28,983 bases of DNA from a virus. Under the pieces are notes generated by a model. It was not told the origin of the DNA. It did not search any database and worked only from the letters and a program-made list of their open reading frames with translations. A program made the translations under genes and the position numbers. Shown in pieces: positions 16,669 to 24,572 of the stretch. The DNA lies in the IMG/VR virus record IMGVR_UViG_3300042886_000356, positions 1-28,983 of that record. One strand, written 5' to 3'. Within the stretch, counting starts at the first letter, position 1, and each line of letters begins with the position of its first letter.

Positions 16669-18432
16669 ATGAAAAAAAATATAAACACCACTAAATTTAC
16701 TGGTAAAAATGTAGTTAGTATTAACTTGAACAATTATGTTGTTCCTAATCCAACATTACAATTACAACAAACTACCAAATGGATTACTAATGGAATTGAT
16801 AACTCCTACTTCCAATATGTTGAAGATAGGTATATTGGTTCCCCAACTAATGCTGCGATTATTGATGCTTACACCAACTATATTTATGGTGAGGGATTAG
16901 AAAGTAATATTGATATTGATAGTATCATATCCAAAACTGATGTAAGACTTGCTGTAAAGGACTTAAAGAAACAAGGTGCGTTCGCATTACAGGTAATTTA
17001 TTCTAAAGATAAAAAATCTATTGTTAAGTTATACCATACACCTATCAGAACTTTAGCACTTGCTAAACAAGAGGATATTACAGATGATATTCAGAACTAT
17101 TGGTATTGTTTTGATTGGAGATTAAAAACTAAATTCAGACCTTATATGGTTCCTGCATTTAACTTTGGTGATAAATCAACTCCTGAAATTGCGTATTATA
17201 AAATACCATCTGATAATCCCCTATTCGCATTAAACGATTATGTATCTTGTATGCAATACTGCGAGTTAGAAGAACAATTATCTAATTACTACATCAATCA
17301 TATTAAAAACAATTTTAGTGCTGGAAAAGTGATTAATATTAATCAGGGGATACCTGAAAGTGATGAAGCTCAAGAAGAAGCTGAAAGAGCAATCCTGAAC
17401 AAAACTAGTGGGACTAATAATGCTGGTAATACTTTAATATCTTTCAACGATAATAAAGAAAATGCTACCACTGTAGAGAATATTGAGATAACAGATGCTT
17501 ATCAACAATTCCAGTTCATATCAGTAGAAGCAAGAGATAAGATATTAATGGCTCATAAGGTAACTAATCCTATCTTATTTGGTATTAAAGATGGTAGTGG
17601 TTTTGGTAATAATGCTGAAGAGATGATAACTGCCTTGAAAACCACTTATAGAAACCAAATTAACCCTTATAGGGATATATTTTTAGATGGACTTAAAGAT
17701 ATACTTGAACCATATTATCCTTCGTTAGAAGTAAGATTTAACGACTTTGATGAGTTGAACCCAGTTGTTGAAAATACAAGTGGTGAAACTACTATTGCAA
17801 TGAAAAAAAAAAGTAAAAACATAAATATGGAAAGTTACACTGACTATCCATTACAGGCGATTGAGAATGCTAAAATTGCGTTAAGATATGCTGAAGAAAA
17901 TGGATGGGGAGATTGTGGAACTGCTGTTGGAAAGGCTAGAGCTAATCAATTGGCAAATAAAGAACCTATTAGTGAAGAAACAATTGCGAGAATGGCAGCT
18001 TTTGAGCGTCATAGGCAAAATTCAGATAGAGAATTAGGTGATGGATGTGGTAGATTAATGTGGTTAGCGTGGGGTGGTGATGAAGGTATAGAATGGGCAT
18101 CAAGGAAACTAAAAGAAATTAGAAGTGTTGAATTAAAAAATTGGACTAGCAAACCATCATCATCAAATATAAAACAAATCCTATATAATGATGAAACAAT
18201 GGATTTAGTTATTCAGTTTAGAAGTGGTGATATTTATACCTATCCTGAAGTTGATTTTACTGAATTTGGTGTAATATTCGCTGGTGCTGGTATATGTAGA
18301 ACAAGTGGTGAGAATAGATGGGGAAGTTGGTATGTAGGAAAAACCCCCTCTGTAGGAGCGGCAGTATATAACACTTTAATTAAAAATAATCATCCATATA
18401 AAAAAGGGGGCTCATTAAAGCTTCCAAAATAA
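16669..18432 (+). CDS. Portal protein fused to two C-terminal domains, one KTSC-like
   Basis: Residues 1 to about 382 look like a phage portal protein: SYFQYVEDRYIGSPTNAAII, YTNYIYGEGL, FALQVIYSKDKKS, a stem-like helical section, and AHKVTNPILFGIKDGSGFGN followed by YRNQINPYRDIFLDGL. Portals form the 12-subunit ring through which DNA passes. After a poly-Lys linker (MKKKSKNIN), residues 387-484 form a compact domain with YPLQAIENAKIALRY, RANQLANKEPISEETIARMA and LMWLAWGGDEGIEWA, which I know from head genes of other phages without a function. Residues about 496-575 resemble the KTSC domain (SSSNIKQILYNDETMDLVIQ, then SGDIYTYPEV). The junction carries ten A where a -1 shift stops at once, so the fusion may be recent, programmed or a sequencing error. 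Confidence 0.75.
   Translation: MKKNINTTKFTGKNVVSINLNNYVVPNPTLQLQQTTKWITNGIDNSYFQYVEDRYIGSPTNAAIIDAYTNYIYGEGLESNIDIDSIISKTDVRLAVKDLKKQGAFALQVIYSKDKKSIVKLYHTPIRTLALAKQEDITDDIQNYWYCFDWRLKTKFRPYMVPAFNFGDKSTPEIAYYKIPSDNPLFALNDYVSCMQYCELEEQLSNYYINHIKNNFSAGKVININQGIPESDEAQEEAERAILNKTSGTNNAGNTLISFNDNKENATTVENIEITDAYQQFQFISVEARDKILMAHKVTNPILFGIKDGSGFGNNAEEMITALKTTYRNQINPYRDIFLDGLKDILEPYYPSLEVRFNDFDELNPVVENTSGETTIAMKKKSKNINMESYTDYPLQAIENAKIALRYAEENGWGDCGTAVGKARANQLANKEPISEETIARMAAFERHRQNSDRELGDGCGRLMWLAWGGDEGIEWASRKLKEIRSVELKNWTSKPSSSNIKQILYNDETMDLVIQFRSGDIYTYPEVDFTEFGVIFAGAGICRTSGENRWGSWYVGKTPSVGAAVYNTLIKNNHPYKKGGSLKLPK
17803..17816 (+). other. A10 slip site with -1 frame TAA at the portal domain boundary
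   Basis: Ten A (17803-17812) are followed by GTAA. In frame zero this reads Lys-Lys-Lys-Ser-Lys. One base back it reads AAG TAA, ending the portal at about 382 residues, exactly where the portal domain ends. An intergenic-looking stretch and the ATG at 17827 follow. Confidence 0.5.
17827..18432 (+). CDS. Candidate separate gene nested in the portal frame
   Basis: If the portal ends at the TAA at 17814 through slippage or a corrected base count, the remainder from ATG 17827 would be an independent protein of 201 aa. It has the domain with RANQLANKEPISEETIARMA and GRLMWLAWGGDEGIEWA and then a KTSC-like domain. The bases before the ATG (TAAAAACATAAAT) look like a normal short spacer of this phage. 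Function is unknown; its position suggests a head role. I list it as an alternative reading of the longer fused gene. Confidence 0.4.
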   Translation: MESYTDYPLQAIENAKIALRYAEENGWGDCGTAVGKARANQLANKEPISEETIARMAAFERHRQNSDRELGDGCGRLMWLAWGGDEGIEWASRKLKEIRSVELKNWTSKPSSSNIKQILYNDETMDLVIQFRSGDIYTYPEVDFTEFGVIFAGAGICRTSGENRWGSWYVGKTPSVGAAVYNTLIKNNHPYKKGGSLKLPK

Positions 18433-18452
18433 TAAAATAAATAGAATATAAT

Positions 18453-18998
18453 ATGGCAACTACAATATTATTAAACTCAAACGAAATTACCAAATATACA
18501 ATTATAGGTGGTAATGTTGATATTGATAAAATACTCCCTTCAATTAAGACTTGTCAGGATATTAAAATTAAAAAATTATTAGGTGTAAATCTATATAATA
18601 AAATATGTAACGACTTTCTAAATAATACTTTAACAGGATTATACTTGGAGTTATATGATGATTATGTAAAATCATTAGTTATCCACGGTTCAACAGCAAT
18701 CTTTTTGCAGAGTGGTGCTTATTTAGTTACCGATAATGGTATTACAAAAGGTAAAAGTGAAACAGCTGAAGCGGTAACTAAAAGTGAGGTGGATTTTTTA
18801 GTTCAATCTTCCCGTCAATTATATGAGGATTATAAACAAGAGTTTTTAGAATGGATTAAAATAAATGGGGGTGATATTCCCGAATATATAACTAATACCC
18901 AATCTAACAATTCAAGTAGAATACTAAATGTTGGTGGATGGTTATTAAAGAGACCTAACATATGTAATAACTGCACCGATGAAGAAAATTACTACTAA
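18453..18998 (+). CDS. DUF6712-like head-tail adaptor candidate
   Basis: The 181-aa protein is mainly helical. Its pattern, IDKILPSIKTCQDIKIKKLLG followed by YNKICNDFLNN, a middle helix YDDYVKSLVIHGSTAIFL and a helix EVDFLVQSSRQLYEDYKQEF, fits a family of Bacteroidota phage proteins that I recall as DUF6712. It follows the portal, where head-tail adaptors of the gp6 type are found, so that role is the best inference. The C-terminus has a Cys cluster (NICNNCTDEE). The start is the ATG at 18453, 20 bases after the portal stop. Confidence 0.55.
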   Translation: MATTILLNSNEITKYTIIGGNVDIDKILPSIKTCQDIKIKKLLGVNLYNKICNDFLNNTLTGLYLELYDDYVKSLVIHGSTAIFLQSGAYLVTDNGITKGKSETAEAVTKSEVDFLVQSSRQLYEDYKQEFLEWIKINGGDIPEYITNTQSNNSSRILNVGGWLLKRPNICNNCTDEENYY

Positions 18999-19075
18999 AA
19001 TAGATTATTCAATAAAAAGTGAGTATATAAAGAAACTAAATATATACCTAAAAAATATAGAAAAAGATAAAAACG

Positions 19076-19429
19076 ATGGAAATAATAATAAATACCCCAA
19101 TAAATAGCGGAACAGGTGATGTTTTATCAACCGCTTTTGGAAAAGTTAATGATAACTTTAATGATATTGAGGTTATTCTATCAGGATTAACTGCAAATAC
19201 TGGAACAACTGTTATCACTGAAACCTCGCAATTAATCAATGATGGTGCAAATGGGACTAATCCTTTTATTACTGCGTTGGATACTGCTCCTTTATATGCT
19301 CTTATTGCGGCTCAAAACACTACAATATCAGGACTTACTTCAACAATAATTAACCAAAATAGTCTAATTACTACTATTAATTCAGATATTATAGATATTA
19401 AAAATAGACTAACTAACTGCGGATGCTAA
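19076..19429 (+). CDS. Short fibre-associated protein with phage-fibre N-terminal domain
   Basis: The first 32 residues of this 117-aa protein (IINTPINSGTGDVLSTAFGK, then VNDNFNDIE) are nearly the same as the start of the long fibre at 19443. The motif, a Gly-rich turn with GDxLxxAFxKxNxNF, is widespread at the N-terminus or in the shaft of phage tail fibres. The rest is a short coiled coil with regular Ile and Leu (NQNSLITTINSDIIDIKNRL) and a terminal CGC. It may be a fibre adaptor, or a fibre reduced to its attachment end. It lies 13 bases before the long fibre gene. Confidence 0.6.
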   Translation: MEIIINTPINSGTGDVLSTAFGKVNDNFNDIEVILSGLTANTGTTVITETSQLINDGANGTNPFITALDTAPLYALIAAQNTTISGLTSTIINQNSLITTINSDIIDIKNRLTNCGC

Positions 19430-19442
19430 TTTATAAAAATTT

Positions 19443-22400
19443 ATGGAACATATAATTAATACACCCATTGATAGTGGGTCAGGTGATACTTTAACAGTCG
19501 CTTTTGGAAAAGTTAATGATAACTTTGATAATATAGAAACTAATTATCCTACAAATACAGATTTAACTAATGAGTTATCTAACTATATGGAAATAGGTGA
19601 TGAAGTATCTATTAGTCAAGTTACAGGGTTAGAAACAGCATTAACAAATAAAGTTGATGTATCATCTTATAATAATGATTTATTGGTAATATCAAATGAT
19701 ATTATTGATATTAATCTACAGATAAACGAACTAAATACTGAAATAGATAATTTATCTTTCCCTGATATTTATGTAACAGGTGGAACATATTCAGCTGGAA
19801 CTGCGGTATTTACAAATAATACTGGTGTAACTTTTAGTGTAACAGGTTTTACTACAGGATTTACTCCAGGTATTGATGTTTTTGTAACTGGTGGAACATA
19901 TTCAAGTGGAACAACTATATTTACAAATAATACAGGAGGAACTTTCAGTGTAACAGGTTATACTACAGGTGATACAGGAAGTGGAGGTTATTGGTATGCA
20001 GAAAATTCTACACCCCCAGCAACAAGTCCTATCGCAAGTGGTAGTGATTCTATTGCAATGGGTAGAGGAACTGAAGCTTTATCTGCTGATATGTTCGTAT
20101 ATGGAACTAATGCTGGTCAGAATGCTACTAACGCTTATGATAGTAACTTCTTTGGTCAGAATGCTGGAGCGTATGCTACTAATGCGAATAATTCTAATTT
20201 TATGGGTAATAATGCTGGTCAGAATGCCAGTGGTGCTATTGGTTCTAACTTTTTGGGTCAGAATGCTGGTAGAAACGCATTTAATACTCAATATGGTAAC
20301 TTTATTGGTTATAACGCTGGTGATGGTGCATCAGGTTCTACAGCATCTACTTTTATTGGTTTATTAGCTGGTAGATATGCAACTAACGCACCTCAATCTA
20401 TCTTCATTGGAAGTAGTGCTGGAGAAGAGGCGACTTATGCTTCTAATGCTCAATTTATTGGTTCGGAAGCTGGTTTTCAAGCAACTAATGCTCAAAATTC
20501 TGTTTTTATTGGTAGAAATACTGGGACTGGGGCAATTAATTCATCTTGGTCTAACTTCATTGGAAGTGAAGCTGGTTATGGTCAAGAAAACGCATCATAT
20601 TCAACTTTAATGGGTTATGCTGTTGGTTCTTCAATGGGTAATGATAACGAATTAGGTAGTAATAATATTATCATTGGAACAAACATATCTTTACCGAGTG
20701 GTTCTACAAATAGTGTTAATATCGGTGGTATATTATTCGGTTCTAATACTAATAGTTTTGATATTAATAATCCTACTCCCCCTTCAATAGAACCTTCAAT
20801 TAATGGTAGAATAGGTATTGGTATTGTTAATCCTCAAGCAACATTACATATTAGTGGTGATACAATTATTGATGGAACAATATCTGCAACTACTTATCTG
20901 AATTTCCCTGATTTATCAGGTTCTTATTTACCATTGAGTGGTGGAACGATGGATGATAATGCAAGTATTTCATTTAATAATACTTCCCAATTAAGAGAAG
21001 GAACTTATGATTTCGGAGGTCAAGGTGGTATTAGTCAAATCTGTTCAGTTGGTTATGAAAATAATTGGCAAAGTGGATTTAATCATATTTTTGATAATAA
21101 TGGTTTTATTAGAGAATCAAGATATTGCTTTAATGTTATCCCTGATAATACTTTTGATGATACTTTAAGATTTAAGGTTGGAAGTAGATGGGTGTTGGAT
21201 AATGGTGATATTTATATATGTTCTGATGCAACTACAGGTGCTGCGGTATGGACTTATTATAATAGTGATATTTATGTAACTGGTGGAACATATTCAGATG
21301 GAACAACAACTTTTACTAACAATACAGGAGGAACTTTCAATGTTGATGGTTATTACACTGGTTTTACCCCAGGTGTAGATGTTTTTGTAACAGGTGGAAC
21401 TTATTCGTCTGGAAATGCAATATTTACTAACAATACAGGTGGAACTTTTAGTGTAAGTGGATTTGCTGTAGGTGGTGGTGGTGGTCAAACATTTTACTTG
21501 AACTTATCGCAATCGCAAAATGGAAATAGATTATTGAGTTCAACCGCATCTACGGCATCTGAACAAACTAGTGGTGTTACCATTAATGCTGGTGCAACAG
21601 GTAGTATAGCATCTTTTCAATCACAACCATTAAACATAACATTAATACCAGGTGGTGTCTGGAGTTTTTATTTACATTCATATAAACAAAATAATAATGC
21701 AGGTTTTCAGATATTCGTTGAGGTTTATAAAAGAACAAGTGGTGGAACTCAAACATTGTTATTTACAACAGACCCAGCACCTGTAACTACTAATTCACCT
21801 AATCCGTCAATGCAACTTACTGATGGTTATTTTAGTGGAACAACACTAAATGTTAGTGATAGCATAATTGCGGTGGTCAGAGCGACTAATACAGGTAACC
21901 AATCGCATACAATAACTTTATTTACGGAAGGAACTAATCATTATTCATATGCTGTATCAACGATACCAACCCAACAAGGTTTAACTTGCGATACTTTAAG
22001 TGGTTGTAGTGTTATTCAAACGATTGAGACTAATTTATCAAATAAATTTGATAAAAGTGGTGGAACAATTACAGGTGGTTTAACTGCAAATACAATATCC
22101 GCAACTACTTATCAGAATTTACCTACAGATGTTTTTGTAACAGGTGGAACATATAATAGTGGTAATTTAACTTTCACTAACATAACTGGAGGAACTTTCA
22201 ATGTTACTGGTTTATATACAGGTTTTACCCCTGGTATTGATGTTTTTGTAACAGGTGGAACTTTCAATGCTGGAACAACAACTTTTACTAACAATACAGG
22301 AGGAACTTTCAATGTAACAGGATATTCAACAGGTGGTGGAACATTTACAGGAGGAACTGTTACAGGTCCAACAACCTTTACAAATGGACTTACAGCAAAT

Positions 22401-22814
22401 ACAATATCTGCGACTACTTATCAGAATTTACCTACAGATGTTTTTGTAACTGGTGGAACTTATAATAGTGGAACAGGGGTTGCTAACTTTGTTAATAATA
22501 CAGGTGGAACTTTCAATGTAACAGGATTTAATACTGGTGGAGGTGGAGGAGGATTAACTTTAACTCAAGTAACAGGATTAACTCTATCAGCAACAAGTTG
22601 GACTTTAGTTAGTGGATTTTACGAATATGATTTAAGTGATGGTAATATAACCTCAACAAGTGTAGTAAATGTTATACCTGATAACGCATCAACTTTTATC
22701 GTAAATAATGTTGGAATATTACCAAGAACAGATAGTTCAACAGGGTCAGTAAAAATATATTCAACATATTATCCATATTCGGATATAACAATAACAATTA
22801 ATATACTAAAATAA
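19443..22814 (+). CDS. Long tail fibre with two repeat families
   Basis: The 1123-aa protein begins with the GDxLxxAFGKxNDNF attachment motif, followed by a coiled coil. It then carries seven copies of a roughly 36-residue unit with VTGGTYxxGTxxFTNNTGGT (two near residues 109-180, two near 609-680 and three near 896-1035). Between the first pairs is a block of 17-residue repeats with SNFIGxNAGxxATNA (residues 217-403), which resembles the left-handed head roll of YadA-type adhesins. A typical fibre linker (ATLHISGDTIIDGTISATTY, then LPLSGGTM) follows. The C-terminal 90 residues are non-repetitive and may be the tip. No intramolecular chaperone is evident. It ends one base before the next start and is probably a trimer that reaches the host surface. 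Confidence 0.85.
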   Translation: MEHIINTPIDSGSGDTLTVAFGKVNDNFDNIETNYPTNTDLTNELSNYMEIGDEVSISQVTGLETALTNKVDVSSYNNDLLVISNDIIDINLQINELNTEIDNLSFPDIYVTGGTYSAGTAVFTNNTGVTFSVTGFTTGFTPGIDVFVTGGTYSSGTTIFTNNTGGTFSVTGYTTGDTGSGGYWYAENSTPPATSPIASGSDSIAMGRGTEALSADMFVYGTNAGQNATNAYDSNFFGQNAGAYATNANNSNFMGNNAGQNASGAIGSNFLGQNAGRNAFNTQYGNFIGYNAGDGASGSTASTFIGLLAGRYATNAPQSIFIGSSAGEEATYASNAQFIGSEAGFQATNAQNSVFIGRNTGTGAINSSWSNFIGSEAGYGQENASYSTLMGYAVGSSMGNDNELGSNNIIIGTNISLPSGSTNSVNIGGILFGSNTNSFDINNPTPPSIEPSINGRIGIGIVNPQATLHISGDTIIDGTISATTYLNFPDLSGSYLPLSGGTMDDNASISFNNTSQLREGTYDFGGQGGISQICSVGYENNWQSGFNHIFDNNGFIRESRYCFNVIPDNTFDDTLRFKVGSRWVLDNGDIYICSDATTGAAVWTYYNSDIYVTGGTYSDGTTTFTNNTGGTFNVDGYYTGFTPGVDVFVTGGTYSSGNAIFTNNTGGTFSVSGFAVGGGGGQTFYLNLSQSQNGNRLLSSTASTASEQTSGVTINAGATGSIASFQSQPLNITLIPGGVWSFYLHSYKQNNNAGFQIFVEVYKRTSGGTQTLLFTTDPAPVTTNSPNPSMQLTDGYFSGTTLNVSDSIIAVVRATNTGNQSHTITLFTEGTNHYSYAVSTIPTQQGLTCDTLSGCSVIQTIETNLSNKFDKSGGTITGGLTANTISATTYQNLPTDVFVTGGTYNSGNLTFTNITGGTFNVTGLYTGFTPGIDVFVTGGTFNAGTTTFTNNTGGTFNVTGYSTGGGTFTGGTVTGPTTFTNGLTANTISATTYQNLPTDVFVTGGTYNSGTGVANFVNNTGGTFNVTGFNTGGGGGGLTLTQVTGLTLSATSWTLVSGFYEYDLSDGNITSTSVVNVIPDNASTFIVNNVGILPRTDSSTGSVKIYSTYYPYSDITITINILK
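19767..22545 (+). repeat. Dispersed 36-residue fibre repeats (seven copies)
   Basis: Copies of the unit VFVTGGTYxxG...FTNNTGGTFxVTG start at about 19767, 19878, 21270, 21381, 22131, 22242 and 22440. The DNA is also close, with GATGTTTTTGTAAC repeated at most of these points. A further duplicated segment (GLTANTISATTYQNLPTD) precedes the copies at 22131 and 22440. Such repeats allow length change by recombination. Confidence 0.8.
20091..20651 (+). repeat. Eleven 51-bp units encoding 17-aa YadA-head-like repeats
   Basis: Nine units of exactly 51 bp run from 20142 to 20600, each coding for a 17-residue unit of the type SNFIGxNAGxxATNAxx. One degenerate unit flanks each end (20091-20141 and 20601-20651). 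No unit differs in length. Positions F/M-x-G and NAG are the most conserved. Confidence 0.85.
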
Positions 22815-22815
22815 T

Positions 22816-24357
22816 ATGGCAGTAGGAAATTTTAATACCCCATCAACAAACATAACGCAACCAATCACTCCTTGGGTAAGACCGAGTGATTGGTTAGCTA
22901 TACCAACACCTGGAACTCAAGAAGTTATAGGATTATTAGCTATCTTTGATGATATTAATTATATAGCATTAGAATGCACTGGAGCATATACTGTTGATTG
23001 GGGTGATGGAACCTCAACAAATCACGCAAGTGGAACAAGAGCGAATAAAACTTATGCTTATTCAGGTATAAGTTCTGCAACAACAACAACTTTAGGGTAT
23101 AGGCAAGCTTTAGTTAGAATTACTCCCCAATCAGGTCAGAATTTATCATCAGTAAATTTCGGGGTTCAGAACACTGGATTTACTAAAGCATATTCTGTAG
23201 GATGGTTAGATGTAGATATTAGATTACCTAATGGCACTATGTATTTTAATGGTCATCAAAACCTTGTTAGGTATAGTAGATTAGAGAAAATAGTCATTAG
23301 AGAATTAGTATCAGGTGCTTTAATGGGTAATTTATGTAATAATATGTGGAACTTAAGGTCTATATATATAGAACCTAATGAGACTGCAAATACAAGTAAC
23401 TTCGTTGCTATGTTCGGTTTTTGTTATTCGTTGGAGGAAGCACCATTTATGAATACAATATCAGCTACTTCAATGACTAATATGTTTAATGCGTGTAATA
23501 ATCTAAAATCAGTTCCATTATATAATACCGCTAATGTTACAAATATGGAATCTATGTTTTATCAATGTAGAAGTTTAGAATATATACCACCATTTAATAC
23601 AGGTAAAGTTACAACTATGACGACTATGTTCCAAAACTGCACTTCACTAAAAGCAATACCTTTATTGGATACCTCAAATGTAACTCTTGCAGGTAATATG
23701 TTTAATACTTGCACTGCATTAGAGAGTGTTCCAGCACTAAATTTAGGTAAAGTTGCTAACTTTGGTGGTTTTTTATCTACCTGTTACTCATTAAGAAGTA
23801 TTGGATTAATGAATACTTCAGCCGCAACTTCATTTAATACATTTGCAACAACTTGCACTTCATTAGAAGAAGTCGCATTATTAGATACCTCAAAAGTATT
23901 AGATTTTAATAGTGCATTTTTTGGATGTGTTGCTTTGGAGAAATTACCCCAATTTAATACAAGTGCAGCAACAAATTTTAGTAATATTGTTAATGGATGT
24001 GGTGCTTTATTAGAAATACCATTATGGGATACCACTAAAGTAACCACTTTTAATTTAGCATTTAATAACTGTTTATCATTAAGAAGATTACCAGCACTAA
24101 ATGTTTCAGCATCAACTGTATTTACAAATTTTCTTGGAAATAATGTTTCAATTGGTAAAAGTGAAATTTATGGTGCTAGATATGGAAATTCATATACTAA
24201 TATGGCGTTAAGTCAAGTTGAAATTGTTAATATATTTACTAATTTAGGAACAGCGGTTGGTGCTCAAACAATAAATGTTTCAACTAATCCTGGTAGAGCA
24301 GCATTGACTGCTGGAGAAATAGCGATAGCCACTGGGAAGGGATGGACTGTATTATAA
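22816..24357 (+). CDS. Receptor-binding protein candidate with PKD-like and BspA/DUF285-type repeats
   Basis: The 513-aa protein starts with a virion-linked N-terminus, then a PKD-like strand set (LECTGAYTVDWGDGTSTNHA, then KTYAYSG). From residue 199 to 438 there are ten repeats of exactly 24 residues with the pattern MFxxCxSLxxIPxxNTSxVTxM, as in DUF285/BspA leucine-rich-like proteins. The C-terminus (VNIFTNLGTAVGAQTINVST, then GEIAIATGKGWTVL) is common at the end of such phage proteins. BspA-type surfaces bind proteins, so this is probably the receptor-binding tip beside the long fibre. It follows the fibre gene after one base. Confidence 0.75.
   Translation: MAVGNFNTPSTNITQPITPWVRPSDWLAIPTPGTQEVIGLLAIFDDINYIALECTGAYTVDWGDGTSTNHASGTRANKTYAYSGISSATTTTLGYRQALVRITPQSGQNLSSVNFGVQNTGFTKAYSVGWLDVDIRLPNGTMYFNGHQNLVRYSRLEKIVIRELVSGALMGNLCNNMWNLRSIYIEPNETANTSNFVAMFGFCYSLEEAPFMNTISATSMTNMFNACNNLKSVPLYNTANVTNMESMFYQCRSLEYIPPFNTGKVTTMTTMFQNCTSLKAIPLLDTSNVTLAGNMFNTCTALESVPALNLGKVANFGGFLSTCYSLRSIGLMNTSAATSFNTFATTCTSLEEVALLDTSKVLDFNSAFFGCVALEKLPQFNTSAATNFSNIVNGCGALLEIPLWDTTKVTTFNLAFNNCLSLRRLPALNVSASTVFTNFLGNNVSIGKSEIYGARYGNSYTNMALSQVEIVNIFTNLGTAVGAQTINVSTNPGRAALTAGEIAIATGKGWTVL
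23410..24129 (+). repeat. Ten 72-bp units encoding 24-aa BspA-type repeats
   Basis: Ten units of exactly 72 bp begin at 23410 with MFGFC. Each has a Cys at position 5, SL at 7-8, and a N/DTSxV segment near 15-19. The N-terminal Met-Phe is kept in units 1-5 and drifts to FL, FA, AF or IV in later ones. The array ends with a degenerate unit at 24130 (FLGNN). Confidence 0.85.
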
Positions 24358-24381
24358 TAATAAACAATAAAAATAAAAATT

Positions 24382-24570
24382 ATGAAAATAGAAACTATAC
24401 CAAATTATTTTATCCATATAACTGCTGAAGAAGGTAAAGAACTGGTTAATGGAGATAATAGAGCAAAAGAAATTTATGTTCCTTTAGATGGTGATTATTC
24501 AATGTGGGTTGAAGAAGATGAATTAATTATACCTGAAATAATTATACCTGAAATAGAACAAACTGAATAA
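24382..24570 (+). CDS. Small acidic hypothetical protein
   Basis: The 62-aa protein (MKIETIPNYFIHITAEEGKE onward) has no recognised family. It has a central YVPLDGDYSMWVEEDE and a short tandem repeat at the end (IPEI-IIPEIE). Small acidic proteins with this outline are often found between fibre and lysis genes in Bacteroidota phages. It has an A-rich leader, and its stop lies two bases before the holin ORF. Confidence 0.6.
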   Translation: MKIETIPNYFIHITAEEGKELVNGDNRAKEIYVPLDGDYSMWVEEDELIIPEIIIPEIEQTE

Positions 24571-24572
24571 TT

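Noticed and set aside
18979-19107. A 42-aa ORF, MKKITTKIDYSIKSEYIKKL onward, between the adaptor candidate and the short fibre gene.
   Set aside because: It fills the gap but overlaps both neighbours, is low in complexity and would be the only one in the window to end in TAG. I left it out as unproven.
20079-20610. Open frames on both strands inside the fibre gene (for example 19969-20367 and 20377-20610 plus, 20079-20291 minus).
   Set aside because: They are shadows produced by the 51-bp repeats, whose length is a multiple of three, so any frame without a stop in one unit stays open.
22816-24357. Diversity-generating retroelement target in the receptor-binding gene.
   Set aside because: No reverse transcriptase and no matching template repeat occur in the window.
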